Origin: Sphingobacteriales bacterium
GTDB taxonomy: Bacteria > Bacteroidota > Bacteroidia > Chitinophagales > Chitinophagaceae
Direction: 5' to 3'
Length of the DNA: 64,000 bases
Assembly: GCA_016235125.1 (NCBI GenBank)
Contig: JACRLZ010000007.1
Location: 124,001 to 188,000 of the forward strand
Shown here: positions 1 to 8,428 of the stretch, piece by piece
Layout: each line of letters opens with the position of its first letter
How positions within the stretch are numbered: position 1 is the first letter of the stretch
Translations under genes and position numbers: made by a program
Notes under the pieces: model-generated
What the model was told of the DNA's origin: nothing
What the model saw: the letters and a program-made list of their open reading frames with translations, nothing else
Databases searched by the model: none

Positions 1-90
1 AAACCAGAATGGAAGCTGGAATGGCCATCATTGCATCACCAGCCCGGTTTTCTGTACCGCCACCTGTTTATTGATATTATCTATACATAA
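1..90 (+). CDS. 3' end of an unidentified protein (partial)
   Basis: Frame 1 is open from the window edge to a TAA at 88-90 and encodes 29 residues rich in Trp, His, Leu and Ile, ending in LFIDIIYT. A strong stem-loop terminator follows 70 bases downstream, which fits the end of a rightward gene. The fragment is too short to assign to a family, and it could be chance coding, so confidence is modest. Confidence 0.4.
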   Translation, partial: KPEWKLEWPSLHHQPGFLYRHLFIDIIYT

Positions 91-162
91 CGATATGCAA
101 TTTTCGATGCAGCAGCATCAGAAAAAAAATAGCTAATCATTTAACAGCCGGTTAGTGATAAC

Positions 163-195
163 GGGGGCCGGTTTCTACCGGCCTCCTCTTTTTTT
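163..195 (+). terminator. Rho-independent terminator
   Basis: A 10-bp stem (163-172 pairs with 177-186, one G-U pair) with a TTCT loop is followed by a run of T ending at 195. It would end transcription of the gene that stops at base 90. The rest of 91-449 holds only this and the promoter-like motif at 385-414. Confidence 0.75.
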
Positions 196-384
196 GACCG
201 CTGATAGCGATGAGTAAACGATTAAATGAATAGATAAGTAAAGTGCCAAAAAGGTTTCATTGAGACAACACATACAGTAAAAATTTCTTCTGTAAGAGTT
301 ATTGCTTAACGCTGATTATGTGATAACGGATAACAAACGTACCAACCACAGTTAATATCCCTACCGTACATGTGTCATTTCCTA

Positions 385-414
385 TTGCGCAGGCAATGCA
401 GGAGAATATCTTTG
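385..414 (+). promoter_or_regulatory. Bacteroidota-type promoter for the lipoprotein at 450
   Basis: TTG at 385-387 and TATCTTTG at 407-414 are separated by 19 bases. This matches the Bacteroidota sigma-A consensus TTG-N19-TAnnTTTG exactly. The start codon of the next gene lies 35 bases downstream. Confidence 0.65.
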
Positions 415-449
415 TAGTACCATTTTTTAATTTTTAAAAACAATACCTT

Positions 450-1028
450 ATGAAAAAGCTCTTCCACCTGGGCATTGTGTCCCTTTTTATCATCTCTGTT
501 TCGTCATGTTCAAAATCGGCTGACGATCTTGCTGCCAATCAGCAAAGCAGCAGTAAATCTTCAAAATACAGGAATCCAAATGGATTATTAAACGGATTTG
601 CTCCCGGCGAGAATGCCGAATGGGGGGAATCAAAGTTTTTCCCATTTATTAATCAACCTTACGATCTTATGCTTGGAGATGGGGATAATTCAATCCTTCA
701 TACCGACGGAAATGAATTTGCGGCTTTTTTTGTGGTCGTATCTTATGACTATTCTGAGTTGCCCGCCGAGCAGGCTAATTTAATATTGTGGGACGATGAC
801 AGCAATCAAATGATCAACAGATACCAATTGATGACAGCAGAAACAGCAGCAGATTATGGTGTGAAGGTTCCGGAAGATCTAAACGGACAATGGGTATATT
901 TCGCTATTGTCCCTATGGCTGATTTGTCAACGGGTATAAAAACCACGGTTTCACTATATTCTGATATTACTACGATCAATGGAACCATTACTTCGCAGCT
1001 TCCCCAGGCTTTCATGATAATGCCCTGA
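450..1028 (+). CDS. predicted lipoprotein, unknown function
   Basis: A 192-aa protein with a Lys-rich N terminus, a hydrophobic stretch and a lipobox ending VSSC at Cys20, so it should be a lipidated outer-envelope protein. The mature part starts with a low-complexity Ser/Gln/Lys linker (about residues 21-42) followed by a globular domain of about 150 aa rich in Asp and aromatic residues. I do not recognise the domain. It has its own consensus promoter upstream and a terminator downstream, so it is probably a single-gene transcript. Gene reality is well supported; function is not known. Confidence 0.8.
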   Translation: MKKLFHLGIVSLFIISVSSCSKSADDLAANQQSSSKSSKYRNPNGLLNGFAPGENAEWGESKFFPFINQPYDLMLGDGDNSILHTDGNEFAAFFVVVSYDYSELPAEQANLILWDDDSNQMINRYQLMTAETAADYGVKVPEDLNGQWVYFAIVPMADLSTGIKTTVSLYSDITTINGTITSQLPQAFMIMP

Positions 1029-1054
1029 TAAACTTTTTTTTCAAACTTATACTA

Positions 1055-1080
1055 CCCCTTCTGTTTTGGAAGGGGTTTTT
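1055..1080 (+). terminator. terminator after the lipoprotein gene
   Basis: CCCCTTC (1055-1061) pairs with GAAGGGG (1069-1075), followed by TTTTT. It overlaps the stop codon region of the convergent xerD gene and can stop rightward transcription before it enters xerD. Confidence 0.7.
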
Positions 1081-1978
1081 ATTTAAAGCCAGGATGAAAC
1101 TGTTCAAGTGTTTTTCTTAGAAACTCCCTGTCAAGATGCGTATAAATCTCCGTAGTGCTGATGCTGGCATGGCCCAGCATTTCCTGTACAGCTCTCAGAT
1201 CAGCGCCGCCTTCTACAAGATGTGTGGCGAAGGAATGCCGGAATGTGTGAGGTGAAACTGTTTTTTTTATCCCTGCCTTCTTCGCCATTTCTTTAATAAT
1301 ATAAAAGATCATCACTCTTGAAAGTTTACTACCCCTTTTATTCAGGAATAAAATATCCTCATTACCTTTTTTAACCGGGACATGAACCCGGATGTGGTTT
1401 TTATAGATAGTGATATATTTTGATGCACTTCGCCCAATGGGGACCAATCTTTCTTTATCGCCTTTGCCCAATACCCTGATAAAACCAATATCAAGATATA
1501 ACTGTGATATTTTCAGGTTCACCACTTCACTTACCCGCAGGCCGCAGCTGTACATGGTTTCCAGGATAGCTTTATTGCGGCCGCCTTCGGGCTTGCTGAG
1601 GTCAATTTTTGAGATCATATTTTCGATTTCCTCAAAGCTTAGCACATCAGGCAGTTTTCTTCTCAGTTTAGGTGCTTCAAGAAGGGTGGTAGGGTCTGTA
1701 GCTGAAATATTTTCAAGCTGGCAATACTTATAAAACGACCGGATGCCTGAGATGATCCTTGCCTGAGAAGTATCACTCATGCCAAGCTCAGCAATTGCTT
1801 TTATGAATTGTTGCAGATCTTTCAGCCTGATCTCAGAAGGGTTTTTCATCAGGCTTTTTTCCTGGAGGAATTGAGTAAACATTTCAATATCCCTGAGGTA
1901 CGCTGCTACCGAATTATCAGAAAGAGATTTTTCCAGTTGCAGCCATGCTTTGAATCCTTTTTTGTAGGGTTCCCACAT
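1079..1978 (-). CDS. xerD: tyrosine recombinase XerD
   Basis: Site-specific tyrosine recombinase that resolves chromosome dimers at dif with XerC and FtsK. The N-terminal SAM-like DNA-binding domain (about residues 5-90) is followed by a catalytic domain with Arg in SCGLRVSEV (R148), Lys in [18 protein letters not shown] (HxxR), [14 protein letters not shown] (His and nucleophile Tyr). The open frame runs upstream to 2083, but those 35 extra codons are read from a palindromic intergenic sequence. Starting at 1978 (MWEPYKKGF) gives 299 aa, the normal XerD length. No integron-integrase-specific insert is visible, so this is the housekeeping enzyme and not IntI. It is encoded alone, convergent with the lipoprotein gene. 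Confidence 0.93.
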   Translation of the reverse strand: MWEPYKKGFKAWLQLEKSLSDNSVAAYLRDIEMFTQFLQEKSLMKNPSEIRLKDLQQFIKAIAELGMSDTSQARIISGIRSFYKYCQLENISATDPTTLLEAPKLRRKLPDVLSFEEIENMISKIDLSKPEGGRNKAILETMYSCGLRVSEVVNLKISQLYLDIGFIRVLGKGDKERLVPIGRSASKYITIYKNHIRVHVPVKKGNEDILFLNKRGSKLSRVMIFYIIKEMAKKAGIKKTVSPHTFRHSFATHLVEGGADLRAVQEMLGHASISTTEIYTHLDREFLRKTLEQFHPGFK

Positions 1979-2093
1979 GAGATGATTTTGAAACCTGCCC
2001 GTCCGGCAGGCGGGTTGGGAAATTATCAAATTGGGAAATTGAGAAGAGCTCGGGAAAGAAATTACTAAATTTCCCAATTCCAAAATTCCAAAA
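1979..2093. repeat. intergenic region with GC palindrome and AT-rich inverted stretch
   Basis: Between xerD and the next leftward gene. It holds a CCTGCC...GGCAGG palindrome (about 1994-2012), then short stretches around 2018-2040 (GGGAAATT type) that are roughly complementary to 2062-2080 (AATTTCCC type). The frame through it is open by chance as an upstream extension of xerD. Similar GC palindromes recur at 37352 and 40339. Confidence 0.5.
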
Positions 2094-2750
2094 TTATTTT
2101 AGTGTAATATTCTTCTCCAGTTCCTTCCACTCATTATCAATCTTTACTTTCACCCATATTCTCGTTGGGGTCACATTTACTGAATCAATGTATTCATGTA
2201 AAGCATCGTAGTCAATTTCCAGGGCCTTGCCAAATGTCATCTGAGCGGTTTTACCCGTCAGCATATCTTCCACAAATATATTTCCCCTGTCGGTATAAGC
2301 TACCATGTTATCTGCAATGAAAAATTTCGGATCAAGACTGTTTATCCCACTGCTTTTCCTGCCTATGGTTGCGGTTTTATTAAACGGCAGTTTAAGCTGG
2401 TATCCTCTTCCTGTGGCGCAGTCATTGAAAAGAAGCCATGCATAGGCTGTGTCATTAATATAACAGCGTACATAATTCTTATTAAAATGAACGGCGTTGT
2501 TTAGAAAATCAGTAAGACCAACCTTACGGTTTACCCCCATTCCCTTATAGCTCCAGGCAAGTGAGTCTGCCATACAGTTGCTGGCGCTGATATATACATA
2601 GGGCTTCAGTTTAGCATCGCTGGTAAATTTTAAAGAGTCTTTGAAACAAGTTGTGTCGCAAAATGTCGGTTGCCCTGAACCGGAAGACTTGCAGGAGGAA
2701 TTGACAGATGCAATTGAAATGGCAATAAAAGGCAAAACCCAGTTTTTCAT
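2094..2750 (-). CDS. predicted lipoprotein, unknown function
   Basis: Encodes about 218 aa from the Met at 2750. A start at 2756 is equally possible; the longer frame to 2774 adds residues ahead of the signal peptide. The N terminus [20 protein letters not shown] is a signal peptide with a lipobox ending in Cys20, and CKSSGSG follows. The mature protein has several Cys (CDTTC, a later SNCMAD) and a predicted beta-rich fold with a [17 protein letters not shown] stretch. I do not recognise a family. It stops 115 bases upstream of the xerD start on the same strand. Confidence 0.75.
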   Translation of the reverse strand: MKNWVLPFIAISIASVNSSCKSSGSGQPTFCDTTCFKDSLKFTSDAKLKPYVYISASNCMADSLAWSYKGMGVNRKVGLTDFLNNAVHFNKNYVRCYINDTAYAWLLFNDCATGRGYQLKLPFNKTATIGRKSSGINSLDPKFFIADNMVAYTDRGNIFVEDMLTGKTAQMTFGKALEIDYDALHEYIDSVNVTPTRIWVKVKIDNEWKELEKNITLK

Positions 2751-2843
2751 GTTCATTGATTTGGTGTGCAGCAAAAATAGCTATTGGATCGTTTTGACAG
2801 GTAATAATATTATTTCTATGGTTTCAAACATTATCTTCGCCGC

Positions 2844-3362
2844 ATGATCGGCAACAGGGAAGTTAATCTGCAATTATTTAAGCAAAGAGTAGAGCATCAT
2901 AAAAGAAAGTTCAGAAGATTTATTACCCGGTTGGGGAAAAAACAGCCCAAAGGCTTACCAGCATTGACAAACCGGCTTGAAAAAGAAGTGTGGCATGAAG
3001 TGGACTGCCTGACCTGTGCCGGATGCTGCAAAACGATGACTCCGACATTTACTGAAAAGGATATCAAACGTATTGCTGCACATCTTGGAGAAACTCCTGA
3101 ACAATTTAAACAAACCCGCCTCCGCAGAGAAAGAGGCGGCGACAGGGACTGGCTAAACAAAAAAGATCCCTGCCAGTTTCTTGACCTAAAGACAAACAAA
3201 TGCAGCATTTATGAGGTAAGGCCTGCTGATTGTGCCGGATTTCCCCATCTGCAAAAGACCATGAAAGATTATGGCCATGTTCACAAGCAAAACATTGAAT
3301 GTTGTCCTGCTTCCTTTAAGATGATTGAGAAAATGATGATGCATCTGAATCATCATTTATAG
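2844..3362 (+). CDS. YkgJ-family cysteine cluster protein (CxxCxxCC)
   Basis: A 172-aa protein of the zinc/iron-chelating domain family (PF03692). The diagnostic cluster DCLTCAGCCKTM (about residues 52-63) is followed by DPCQFLD, NKCSIYEVRPADCAGFP and IECCPASF, which together give the eight or so conserved Cys expected for a metal site. The biochemical role of the family is not settled; many members sit beside Fe-S or redox genes. The first 45 residues are basic and helical. The 3' end overlaps the convergent yraN gene by 6 bases. Confidence 0.85.
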   Translation: MIGNREVNLQLFKQRVEHHKRKFRRFITRLGKKQPKGLPALTNRLEKEVWHEVDCLTCAGCCKTMTPTFTEKDIKRIAAHLGETPEQFKQTRLRRERGGDRDWLNKKDPCQFLDLKTNKCSIYEVRPADCAGFPHLQKTMKDYGHVHKQNIECCPASFKMIEKMMMHLNHHL

Positions 3363-3713
3363 AAAAACATCTTCCAATAGAAAGTATTCCGGTTCTTTTT
3401 GTTTGAATAATGTGATGGCAAGGATGTCATACTGTATCCATTTGTGACCAGGATTGAGAAATAAGAATTCATCTGCTGCCTTCTGAAGTCTTTTGAATTT
3501 TTTCCTGGTCACACTGTCTTCCGGATTGCCAAACTGATTACCCTGTCTTGCTTTCACTTCCACGAAATGAAGTTTTTCTCCTTTTTTGGCGATAATGTCA
3601 ATTTCAAAATAGGAATACCGCCAGTTGAGATGAAGTATCTCATATCCTCTTTCCTTCAGCCATTGAATAGCCATTTGTTCACCTTCTTTTCCCAGTTCGT
3701 TGTGAAGCGCCAT
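3357..3713 (-). CDS. YraN-like endonuclease-fold protein (UPF0102)
   Basis: A 118-aa protein with the restriction-endonuclease-like core of UPF0102: GKEGEQMAIQWLKERGYEIL at the N terminus, then EIDIIAKKGEKLHFVEVKAR, which carries the Asp and ExK residues of the PD-(D/E)xK site. Length matches the family (115-130 aa). The family is thought to act in DNA repair or Holliday-junction processing, but this is not proven. It is convergent with the YkgJ gene and separated from manA by a region containing an inverted repeat. Confidence 0.88.
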   Translation of the reverse strand: MALHNELGKEGEQMAIQWLKERGYEILHLNWRYSYFEIDIIAKKGEKLHFVEVKARQGNQFGNPEDSVTRKKFKRLQKAADEFLFLNPGHKWIQYDILAITLFKQKEPEYFLLEDVFL

Positions 3714-3832
3714 TTATTTGTGAGTGTTGAGTTGTTAGTTGTGAATGAATACAAAGCTTACGGTTTTTACTCACTACTCAGCACTCACAACTGACTCTTG
3801 TGTATCTTTACCCAAGTTAATGAATTATAAAC
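3714..3832. repeat. inverted-repeat intergenic region between yraN and manA
   Basis: GTGAGTGTTGAGT-like sequence near 3720-3733 is roughly complementary to ACTCAGCACTCACAAC near 3776-3791. A TATCTTTA sequence at 3803-3810, close to the Bacteroidota -7 consensus, lies 22 bases before manA and may be its promoter. No coding potential seen. Confidence 0.45.
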
Positions 3833-5056
3833 ATGCCGGGTATCTATCGTTTAAAAGGAACTGTAAAGCATTATGACTGGGGCGGAGCATCTTTCATCCC
3901 TTCATTACTTCGGATGGAAAATAAAAACAATCAGCCTTTCGCAGAATACTGGATGGGTACTCATCCCCAGGATAATTGTACAATTGAATTGGCCGGCCAT
4001 CATCCTGAAGTGCTGAAAGATTATCTGAAAAAATATCCTGAGTTTTTGGGTAAAGAAGTGCAGGATAGATTTGGTCATCTTCCTTATTTGTTCAAAGTAC
4101 TGGATGTTCATAAAATGCTCTCCATCCAGGTTCATCCATCCAAAGCTGCGGCAGAAAAAGAGTTTGCAAGAGAAAATGCAGAAGGCATCCCGATTGATTC
4201 TGTTCGCAGAAATTACAAAGATGATAACCATAAGCCCGAACTGATGGTGGCATTAAGTAATTTCTGGCTGCTGCATGGGTTTAAGCCACCGGAAGAAATG
4301 ACTTATACATTATTAAATGTTACAGAACTGAGGGAACTGTTGCCGGTATTCAACCAGTCAGGTTATGAAGGATTGTATAGGCATGTAATGGAAATGCCGC
4401 AGGAGGATGTGAACCGGATACTGCAACCACTGATCAATAATCTTGCAACTGTTTACAGAGACAAGCAGCCGGATAAATATGATGAAGATTTCTGGGCGGC
4501 CAAAGCTGCTTACAGTTTTCCGCATAATGGTAAGATTGACCGGGGTATTTTCTCAATTTATTTATTCAACCTTGTGCATTTAAAAAAAGGGGAGGGGATA
4601 TTTCAAAATGCCGGTGTGCCACATGCTTACCTGGAAGGACAGAATGTGGAGATCATGGCAAGTTCGGATAATGTATTGCGTGGTGGACTGACGAACAAAC
4701 ACATTGATGTAAAAGAATTATTGAAGCATGTAAAATGCGAACCCACTCATGTGCAGATACTTAAAGGAGAGCCGTTAAATAATTTTGAAAAAGTATATAG
4801 CACAGCAGCGCCGGATTTTCAGTTAAGCATGTTTGAATTGCATGCAGGTGATGGGGTTACTTTTTCACCCGTAACCACTGAAATCATTTTACTGACAGAA
4901 GGAATGGCTGAACTCAGCAATGGCAACGGGTCATTGAAGCTTGAACCAGGTCACGCCTCGGCAATAGTTTTTCCGGGCAGGGATGTAAAGCTCAGCAGCC
5001 CCGGTGGTGCTGTTGTTTTCAGGGCTTCTGTTCCCTCAAAAGCATCAGGCCGCTGA
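3833..5056 (+). CDS. manA: mannose-6-phosphate isomerase, class I
   Basis: Interconverts fructose-6-phosphate and mannose-6-phosphate, feeding GDP-mannose for polysaccharides. At 407 aa it has the type I PMI cupin fold. The N-terminal Zn-binding motif SIQVHPSKAAAE and HKPELMVAL provide His/Glu ligands, and GIFQNAGVPHAYLEG carries another ligand His and the active-site region. The C-terminal part (about 300-400) is the second cupin. An internal insertion around residues 170-220 is typical of this class. Transcribed alone, with its own likely promoter at 3803-3810. Confidence 0.93.
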   Translation: MPGIYRLKGTVKHYDWGGASFIPSLLRMENKNNQPFAEYWMGTHPQDNCTIELAGHHPEVLKDYLKKYPEFLGKEVQDRFGHLPYLFKVLDVHKMLSIQVHPSKAAAEKEFARENAEGIPIDSVRRNYKDDNHKPELMVALSNFWLLHGFKPPEEMTYTLLNVTELRELLPVFNQSGYEGLYRHVMEMPQEDVNRILQPLINNLATVYRDKQPDKYDEDFWAAKAAYSFPHNGKIDRGIFSIYLFNLVHLKKGEGIFQNAGVPHAYLEGQNVEIMASSDNVLRGGLTNKHIDVKELLKHVKCEPTHVQILKGEPLNNFEKVYSTAAPDFQLSMFELHAGDGVTFSPVTTEIILLTEGMAELSNGNGSLKLEPGHASAIVFPGRDVKLSSPGGAVVFRASVPSKASGR

Positions 5057-5120
5057 AAGCGTCCCGATGGATAATAATTGCAGTAATTCATTTATTTTTG
5101 CCCGTATCAATTGAATAGTT

Positions 5121-5690
5121 ATGAATATCAACAGACGTTTAATTCTTTTTACAATTATCCTGATAGCCTTGCAGGTTTGCTGCAAACTTTTATTTGCCAA
5201 TAATCCTGACCTGTCAGGACTTTCTCCTTTTGTTGCCATAGCCTTGTTTTCAGGTTTTATTGTGAAGGAAAAAAATATGTCATTCCTGCTGCCTTTGCTG
5301 GCTCTTTTTATCAGCGATGCTGTAATTCACATATTGTACCTGAATAATTTATTTGGCTTTGCCGGCTTTTATGGTGGACAGTGGAAGAATTATTTGTTGT
5401 TGCTTGCCGTTACAGCAATCGGCTGGATATTAAAAGGAAGAAACTATTCCACATTGACTGCCGGAGCCATTGCTGCTCCCACTTTATATTTCCTTGTATC
5501 AAACTTTATGGTGTGGCAGGCTACCAGCGAAGCTGTGTATGCAAGATCTTTTAACGGCCTGATGGCATGTTATGATGCAGGCATTCCTTTTTACAGAAAT
5601 TCTTTGATTGCAACAGTTGTTTTTCTGCCGTTGATAATTGTTGCTTATAATTACCTAACAAGGAATAAAGCGGAATTGAAACTGGCTTAA
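5121..5690 (+). CDS. DUF6580-type integral membrane protein
   Basis: A 189-aa polytopic protein with about five or six hydrophobic helices. The segment NPDLSGLSPFVAIALFSGFIV followed by LLPLLALFISDAVIHILY resembles the N-terminal signature of the DUF6580 family, a membrane family of unknown substrate. Length (180-200 aa) fits. It lies 64 bases downstream of manA, so co-transcription is possible, and is followed by a clear terminator. The family call is from memory of its signature; the transport substrate cannot be read from sequence. Confidence 0.7.
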   Translation: MNINRRLILFTIILIALQVCCKLLFANNPDLSGLSPFVAIALFSGFIVKEKNMSFLLPLLALFISDAVIHILYLNNLFGFAGFYGGQWKNYLLLLAVTAIGWILKGRNYSTLTAGAIAAPTLYFLVSNFMVWQATSEAVYARSFNGLMACYDAGIPFYRNSLIATVVFLPLIIVAYNYLTRNKAELKLA

Positions 5691-5711
5691 GATTATTATT
5701 TGAAGATATTG

Positions 5712-5746
5712 AACCCATCAGTGTTTGCTGGTGGGTTTTTTATTTT
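5712..5746 (+). terminator. terminator after the DUF6580 gene
   Basis: AACCCATCAG (5712-5721) pairs with CTGGTGGGTT (5728-5737) with one G-U pair and is followed by TTTTTATTTT. Confidence 0.75.
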
Positions 5747-5855
5747 GCGAATCTGTTATGACTCTGTGTCCTTTTAGCGTCTTGTCACCCCGAGGTACGA
5801 GGGGTCTCAGATGCTTCCATTCGTCGGCATGACAAAGTCATAATAAACGGGCTGT

Positions 5856-6338
5856 TTAAAAAAGCTTTGAATCGCTGTTATTATATCCTTCATCAGCCAG
5901 TAAGGTATGATGACTTCCATCTGCCGCTTCGGTAGCAAGTTCATCACAACGGTTGTTATAAGGATTATCGGCATGCCCCTTAACCCATACAAAACGGATA
6001 AACTGAGTTTTGGCCAGATGATAATAACGCAGCCAGAGATCTTTATTTTTCTTTCCGCCTTTAAAGTTGGTAGCGATCCAGGTGTTCAGCCAGCCCTTTT
6101 CTACAGCATTCACCACATACTGGCTGTCGGAATATATTTTTATGTGCAAGCCTTGTTTCTTTAAAGCTTCAAGCCCGGCTATCACCGCCATCAGTTCCAT
6201 GCGGTTGTTGGTGGTGAGTTTATAGCCTTGTGATAATTCTTTTCTATGAGTGCCACTCATAAGAATAGTTCCATATCCACCCGGGCCTGGATTGCCTCTC
6301 GATGAGCCATCTGTATATATTGTAATCTCAGTACTCAT
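5856..6338 (-). CDS. rnhA: ribonuclease HI
   Basis: Cuts RNA in RNA-DNA hybrids. Starting at MSTEITIYTDGSS (6338) gives 160 aa, near the usual 150-160. The four acidic catalytic residues are D10 (YTDGSS), E48 (NRMELMAV), D71 (IYSDSQYV) and the Asp in NNRCDELA (about 135), with the conserved His in VKGHADNPYNN. The frame extends upstream to 6419 but those codons come from the repetitive ACACAGAT sequence, so the longer start is rejected. The gene is followed, across a long palindromic region on its 5' side, by the carboxylase gene on the same strand. Confidence 0.93.
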   Translation of the reverse strand: MSTEITIYTDGSSRGNPGPGGYGTILMSGTHRKELSQGYKLTTNNRMELMAVIAGLEALKKQGLHIKIYSDSQYVVNAVEKGWLNTWIATNFKGGKKNKDLWLRYYHLAKTQFIRFVWVKGHADNPYNNRCDELATEAADGSHHTLLADEGYNNSDSKLF

Positions 6339-6349
6339 AATTTTTTTTG

Positions 6350-6561
6350 GCCACAGATGAACACAGATTAACACAGATGGATTGCTTCGCAATCTTTTTT
6401 CTATGCCACGAATTAACACGAAATCACACGAAGTAATTTTTATTTCTTGAAGTTCTATTTCTGTCGAAGACAGAAATAATCTGTGTTAATCTGTGTTCAT
6501 CTGTGGCTAACCTAATATCTGCCGAAGGCAGTTTTTTCGTGTCTTTCCGTGTGATTTCGTG
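6350..6561. repeat. compound long inverted repeat (ACACAGAT / CACGAAAT family)
   Basis: The 29 bases at 6350-6378 are perfectly complementary to 6479-6507, giving a long hairpin with a roughly 100-base loop. Inside and beyond it, GCCACGAA...AAATCACACG (about 6405-6430) is partly complementary to 6539-6563. Both arms are built of short direct units (AACACAGAT). A small palindrome CTGCCGAAGGCAG lies at 6520-6532. The whole interval separates rnhA from the carboxylase gene. Confidence 0.85.
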
Positions 6562-6562
6562 G

Positions 6563-8188
6563 CTACACCTGAAATACGCCGGTCTTCAAATCATTTATAT
6601 GTGGATTACAATTCGCCGCCGCAATTCCTTCGCTGATCACTTTCCTCGTATCCACCGGGTCAATGATCGCATCCACCCACAACCTGGCCGCTGCATAGTA
6701 TGGTGATGTTTGTTTATCGTACCGGCCCGTAATTTCATCCAGCAATTTTTTTTCTGCCTCAGGTGTTATCTTTTTTCCTTTTGATTTCAGCGAAGCAACT
6801 TCTATCTGCAAAAGTGTTTTTGCCGCCGCATCACCACCCATCACTGCGATCTTTGCGGTAGGCCATGCATAGATGAAACGTGGATCATAAGCCTTGCCAC
6901 ACATGGCATAGTTACCAGCGCCATAAGAGTTACCAATAATGATTGTAATTTTTGGCACCACAGAATTCGCCACCGCATTCACCATCTTTGCACCATCTTT
7001 GATGATGCCCGCATGTTCACTGCGGCTGCCCACCATAAAACCGGTAACATCCTGTAAGAACACCAATGGAATTTTCTTCTGGTTACAATTCAAAATAAAA
7101 CGGGCCGCTTTATCAGCGCTGTCATTATATATCACACCGCCCATCTGCATCTCACCTTTCTTCGTTTTTACAATTAATCGCTGATTCGCCACAATACCCA
7201 CCGCCCAGCCATCAATTCTTCCGTAACCACACACAATCGTTTTACCATAATCTTCTTTGAACTGTTCAAATTCCGAACCATCAACGATGCAGTTAATAAT
7301 ATCCACCACATCATAAGGCTTGCCATCATGTGGAAACAATCCATACAATTCTTCCGGACTTTTTTTCGGAGCAGCAGATGCTATTCTATCAAACCCGGCT
7401 TTCGGTTTCTCACCCAGCATCGAAAACATTTTTTTGATATGGTCCATGCATTCCTGCTCGGTTTTGAATTTATAATCGGCAATGCCCGATATCTCCGTAT
7501 GCGTTACCGCACCGCCGAGGGTTTCGTTGTCAATGTCTTCTCCGATGGCAGCTTTTACGAGATAAGGCCCGGCTAAGTAAATAGAACCGTTGCCTTCCAC
7601 CATCAGTGTTTCATCACTCATGATGGGCAGATAGGCGCCGCCCGCCACACAGGGGCCCATCACCGCAGCTATTTGTGTGATGCCCATGCCGCTCATGACG
7701 GCATTGTTGCGAAAGATGCGGCCAAAATGTTCTTTGTCGGGAAATATTTCATCCTGCATCGGCAGAAACACACCGGCGCTGTCCACTAAGTAAATAACCG
7801 GCAGATGATTTTCCATCGCTATCTCCTGCAACCGCAAATTCTTTTTACCGGTGATGGGAAACCATGCACCCGCCTTCACCGTTTGGTCGTTGGCGAGTAT
7901 CACACACTGGCGGCCGCTTACATAACCCACACCCGCCACCGTGCCACCCGCAGGGCAATCGCCCTGTTCGGCATACATATCATAACCGGCAAAAGCGCCG
8001 ATCTCAATAAAAGGTTTGTCTTTATCTATTAAGTAATCAATCCGTTCACGGGGGCTGAGTTTATTTTTCTCTCTTTGTTTTTCAATAGCTTTTTTACCGC
8101 CGCCTTCATATATCTTTTCCAGCCTGCGGCGCATCTCACCGAGGCTTTGTTTCATTACGTCTTCGTTGCGGTTGAATTCGAGGTTCAT
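6563..8188 (-). CDS. acyl-CoA carboxylase, carboxyltransferase beta subunit (methylcrotonyl-type)
   Basis: Carboxyltransferase subunit of a biotin-dependent acyl-CoA carboxylase, 541 aa, the normal size. It transfers CO2 from carboxybiotin to an acyl-CoA. Two crotonase-like halves are visible: the N half with VILANDQTVKAGAW and the stretch DSAGVFLPMQDEIFPDKEHF followed by MGPCVAGGAYLPIMSDE, and the C half with FLQDVTGFMVGSRSEHAGII and GNSYGAGNYAMCGKAYDPRF. The LP(M)Q-E-FPD-HFGRIF pattern is closer to methylcrotonyl-CoA carboxylase beta than to propionyl-CoA carboxylase, suggesting leucine breakdown, but substrate is inference. No alpha (biotin carboxylase) subunit is adjacent. Confidence 0.9.
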   Translation of the reverse strand: MNLEFNRNEDVMKQSLGEMRRRLEKIYEGGGKKAIEKQREKNKLSPRERIDYLIDKDKPFIEIGAFAGYDMYAEQGDCPAGGTVAGVGYVSGRQCVILANDQTVKAGAWFPITGKKNLRLQEIAMENHLPVIYLVDSAGVFLPMQDEIFPDKEHFGRIFRNNAVMSGMGITQIAAVMGPCVAGGAYLPIMSDETLMVEGNGSIYLAGPYLVKAAIGEDIDNETLGGAVTHTEISGIADYKFKTEQECMDHIKKMFSMLGEKPKAGFDRIASAAPKKSPEELYGLFPHDGKPYDVVDIINCIVDGSEFEQFKEDYGKTIVCGYGRIDGWAVGIVANQRLIVKTKKGEMQMGGVIYNDSADKAARFILNCNQKKIPLVFLQDVTGFMVGSRSEHAGIIKDGAKMVNAVANSVVPKITIIIGNSYGAGNYAMCGKAYDPRFIYAWPTAKIAVMGGDAAAKTLLQIEVASLKSKGKKITPEAEKKLLDEITGRYDKQTSPYYAAARLWVDAIIDPVDTRKVISEGIAAANCNPHINDLKTGVFQV

Positions 8189-8207
8189 GTGGGGTTTCGT
8201 TAGGGGG

Positions 8208-8215
8208 CAAAGATA
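8208..8215 (-). promoter_or_regulatory. -7 promoter element of the carboxylase gene
   Basis: On the minus strand the sequence reads TATCTTTG followed by C-rich sequence, a perfect TAnnTTTG element about 19 bases upstream of the start codon at 8188. No clear TTG -33 box was found. The rest of 8216-8428 shows nothing recognisable. Confidence 0.5.
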
Positions 8216-8428
8216 GGGAACGCTGCCTTTGTCATACCGACGATAGGAGGGATTTGTATTTGGGGCCCAGCGACAGTGCTACTATCATCGTCTGTTGCGT
8301 CGCACTCTTGTACGTTCTGTAATTCTATTGAACATTTATCGAATACTCTGTTTTATTCTGACTAAATCGAAAAGCATTTAATTCAAGACAATTTCTTGTT
8401 ATCCAAAGTATGTATACATCAGTCTTCT

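Noticed and set aside
1079..1978. xerD as an integron integrase driving the array
   Set aside because: It has normal XerD length and motifs without the IntI-specific extra segment and is 11 kb away; the array could still use XerCD, but the gene itself is housekeeping.
1979..2083. N-terminal extension of xerD
   Set aside because: The 35 extra codons come from a palindromic intergenic stretch and do not resemble the family N terminus.
6339..6419. N-terminal extension of RNase HI
   Set aside because: It is read from the ACACAGAT inverted repeat; homology begins at MSTEITIYTDGSS.
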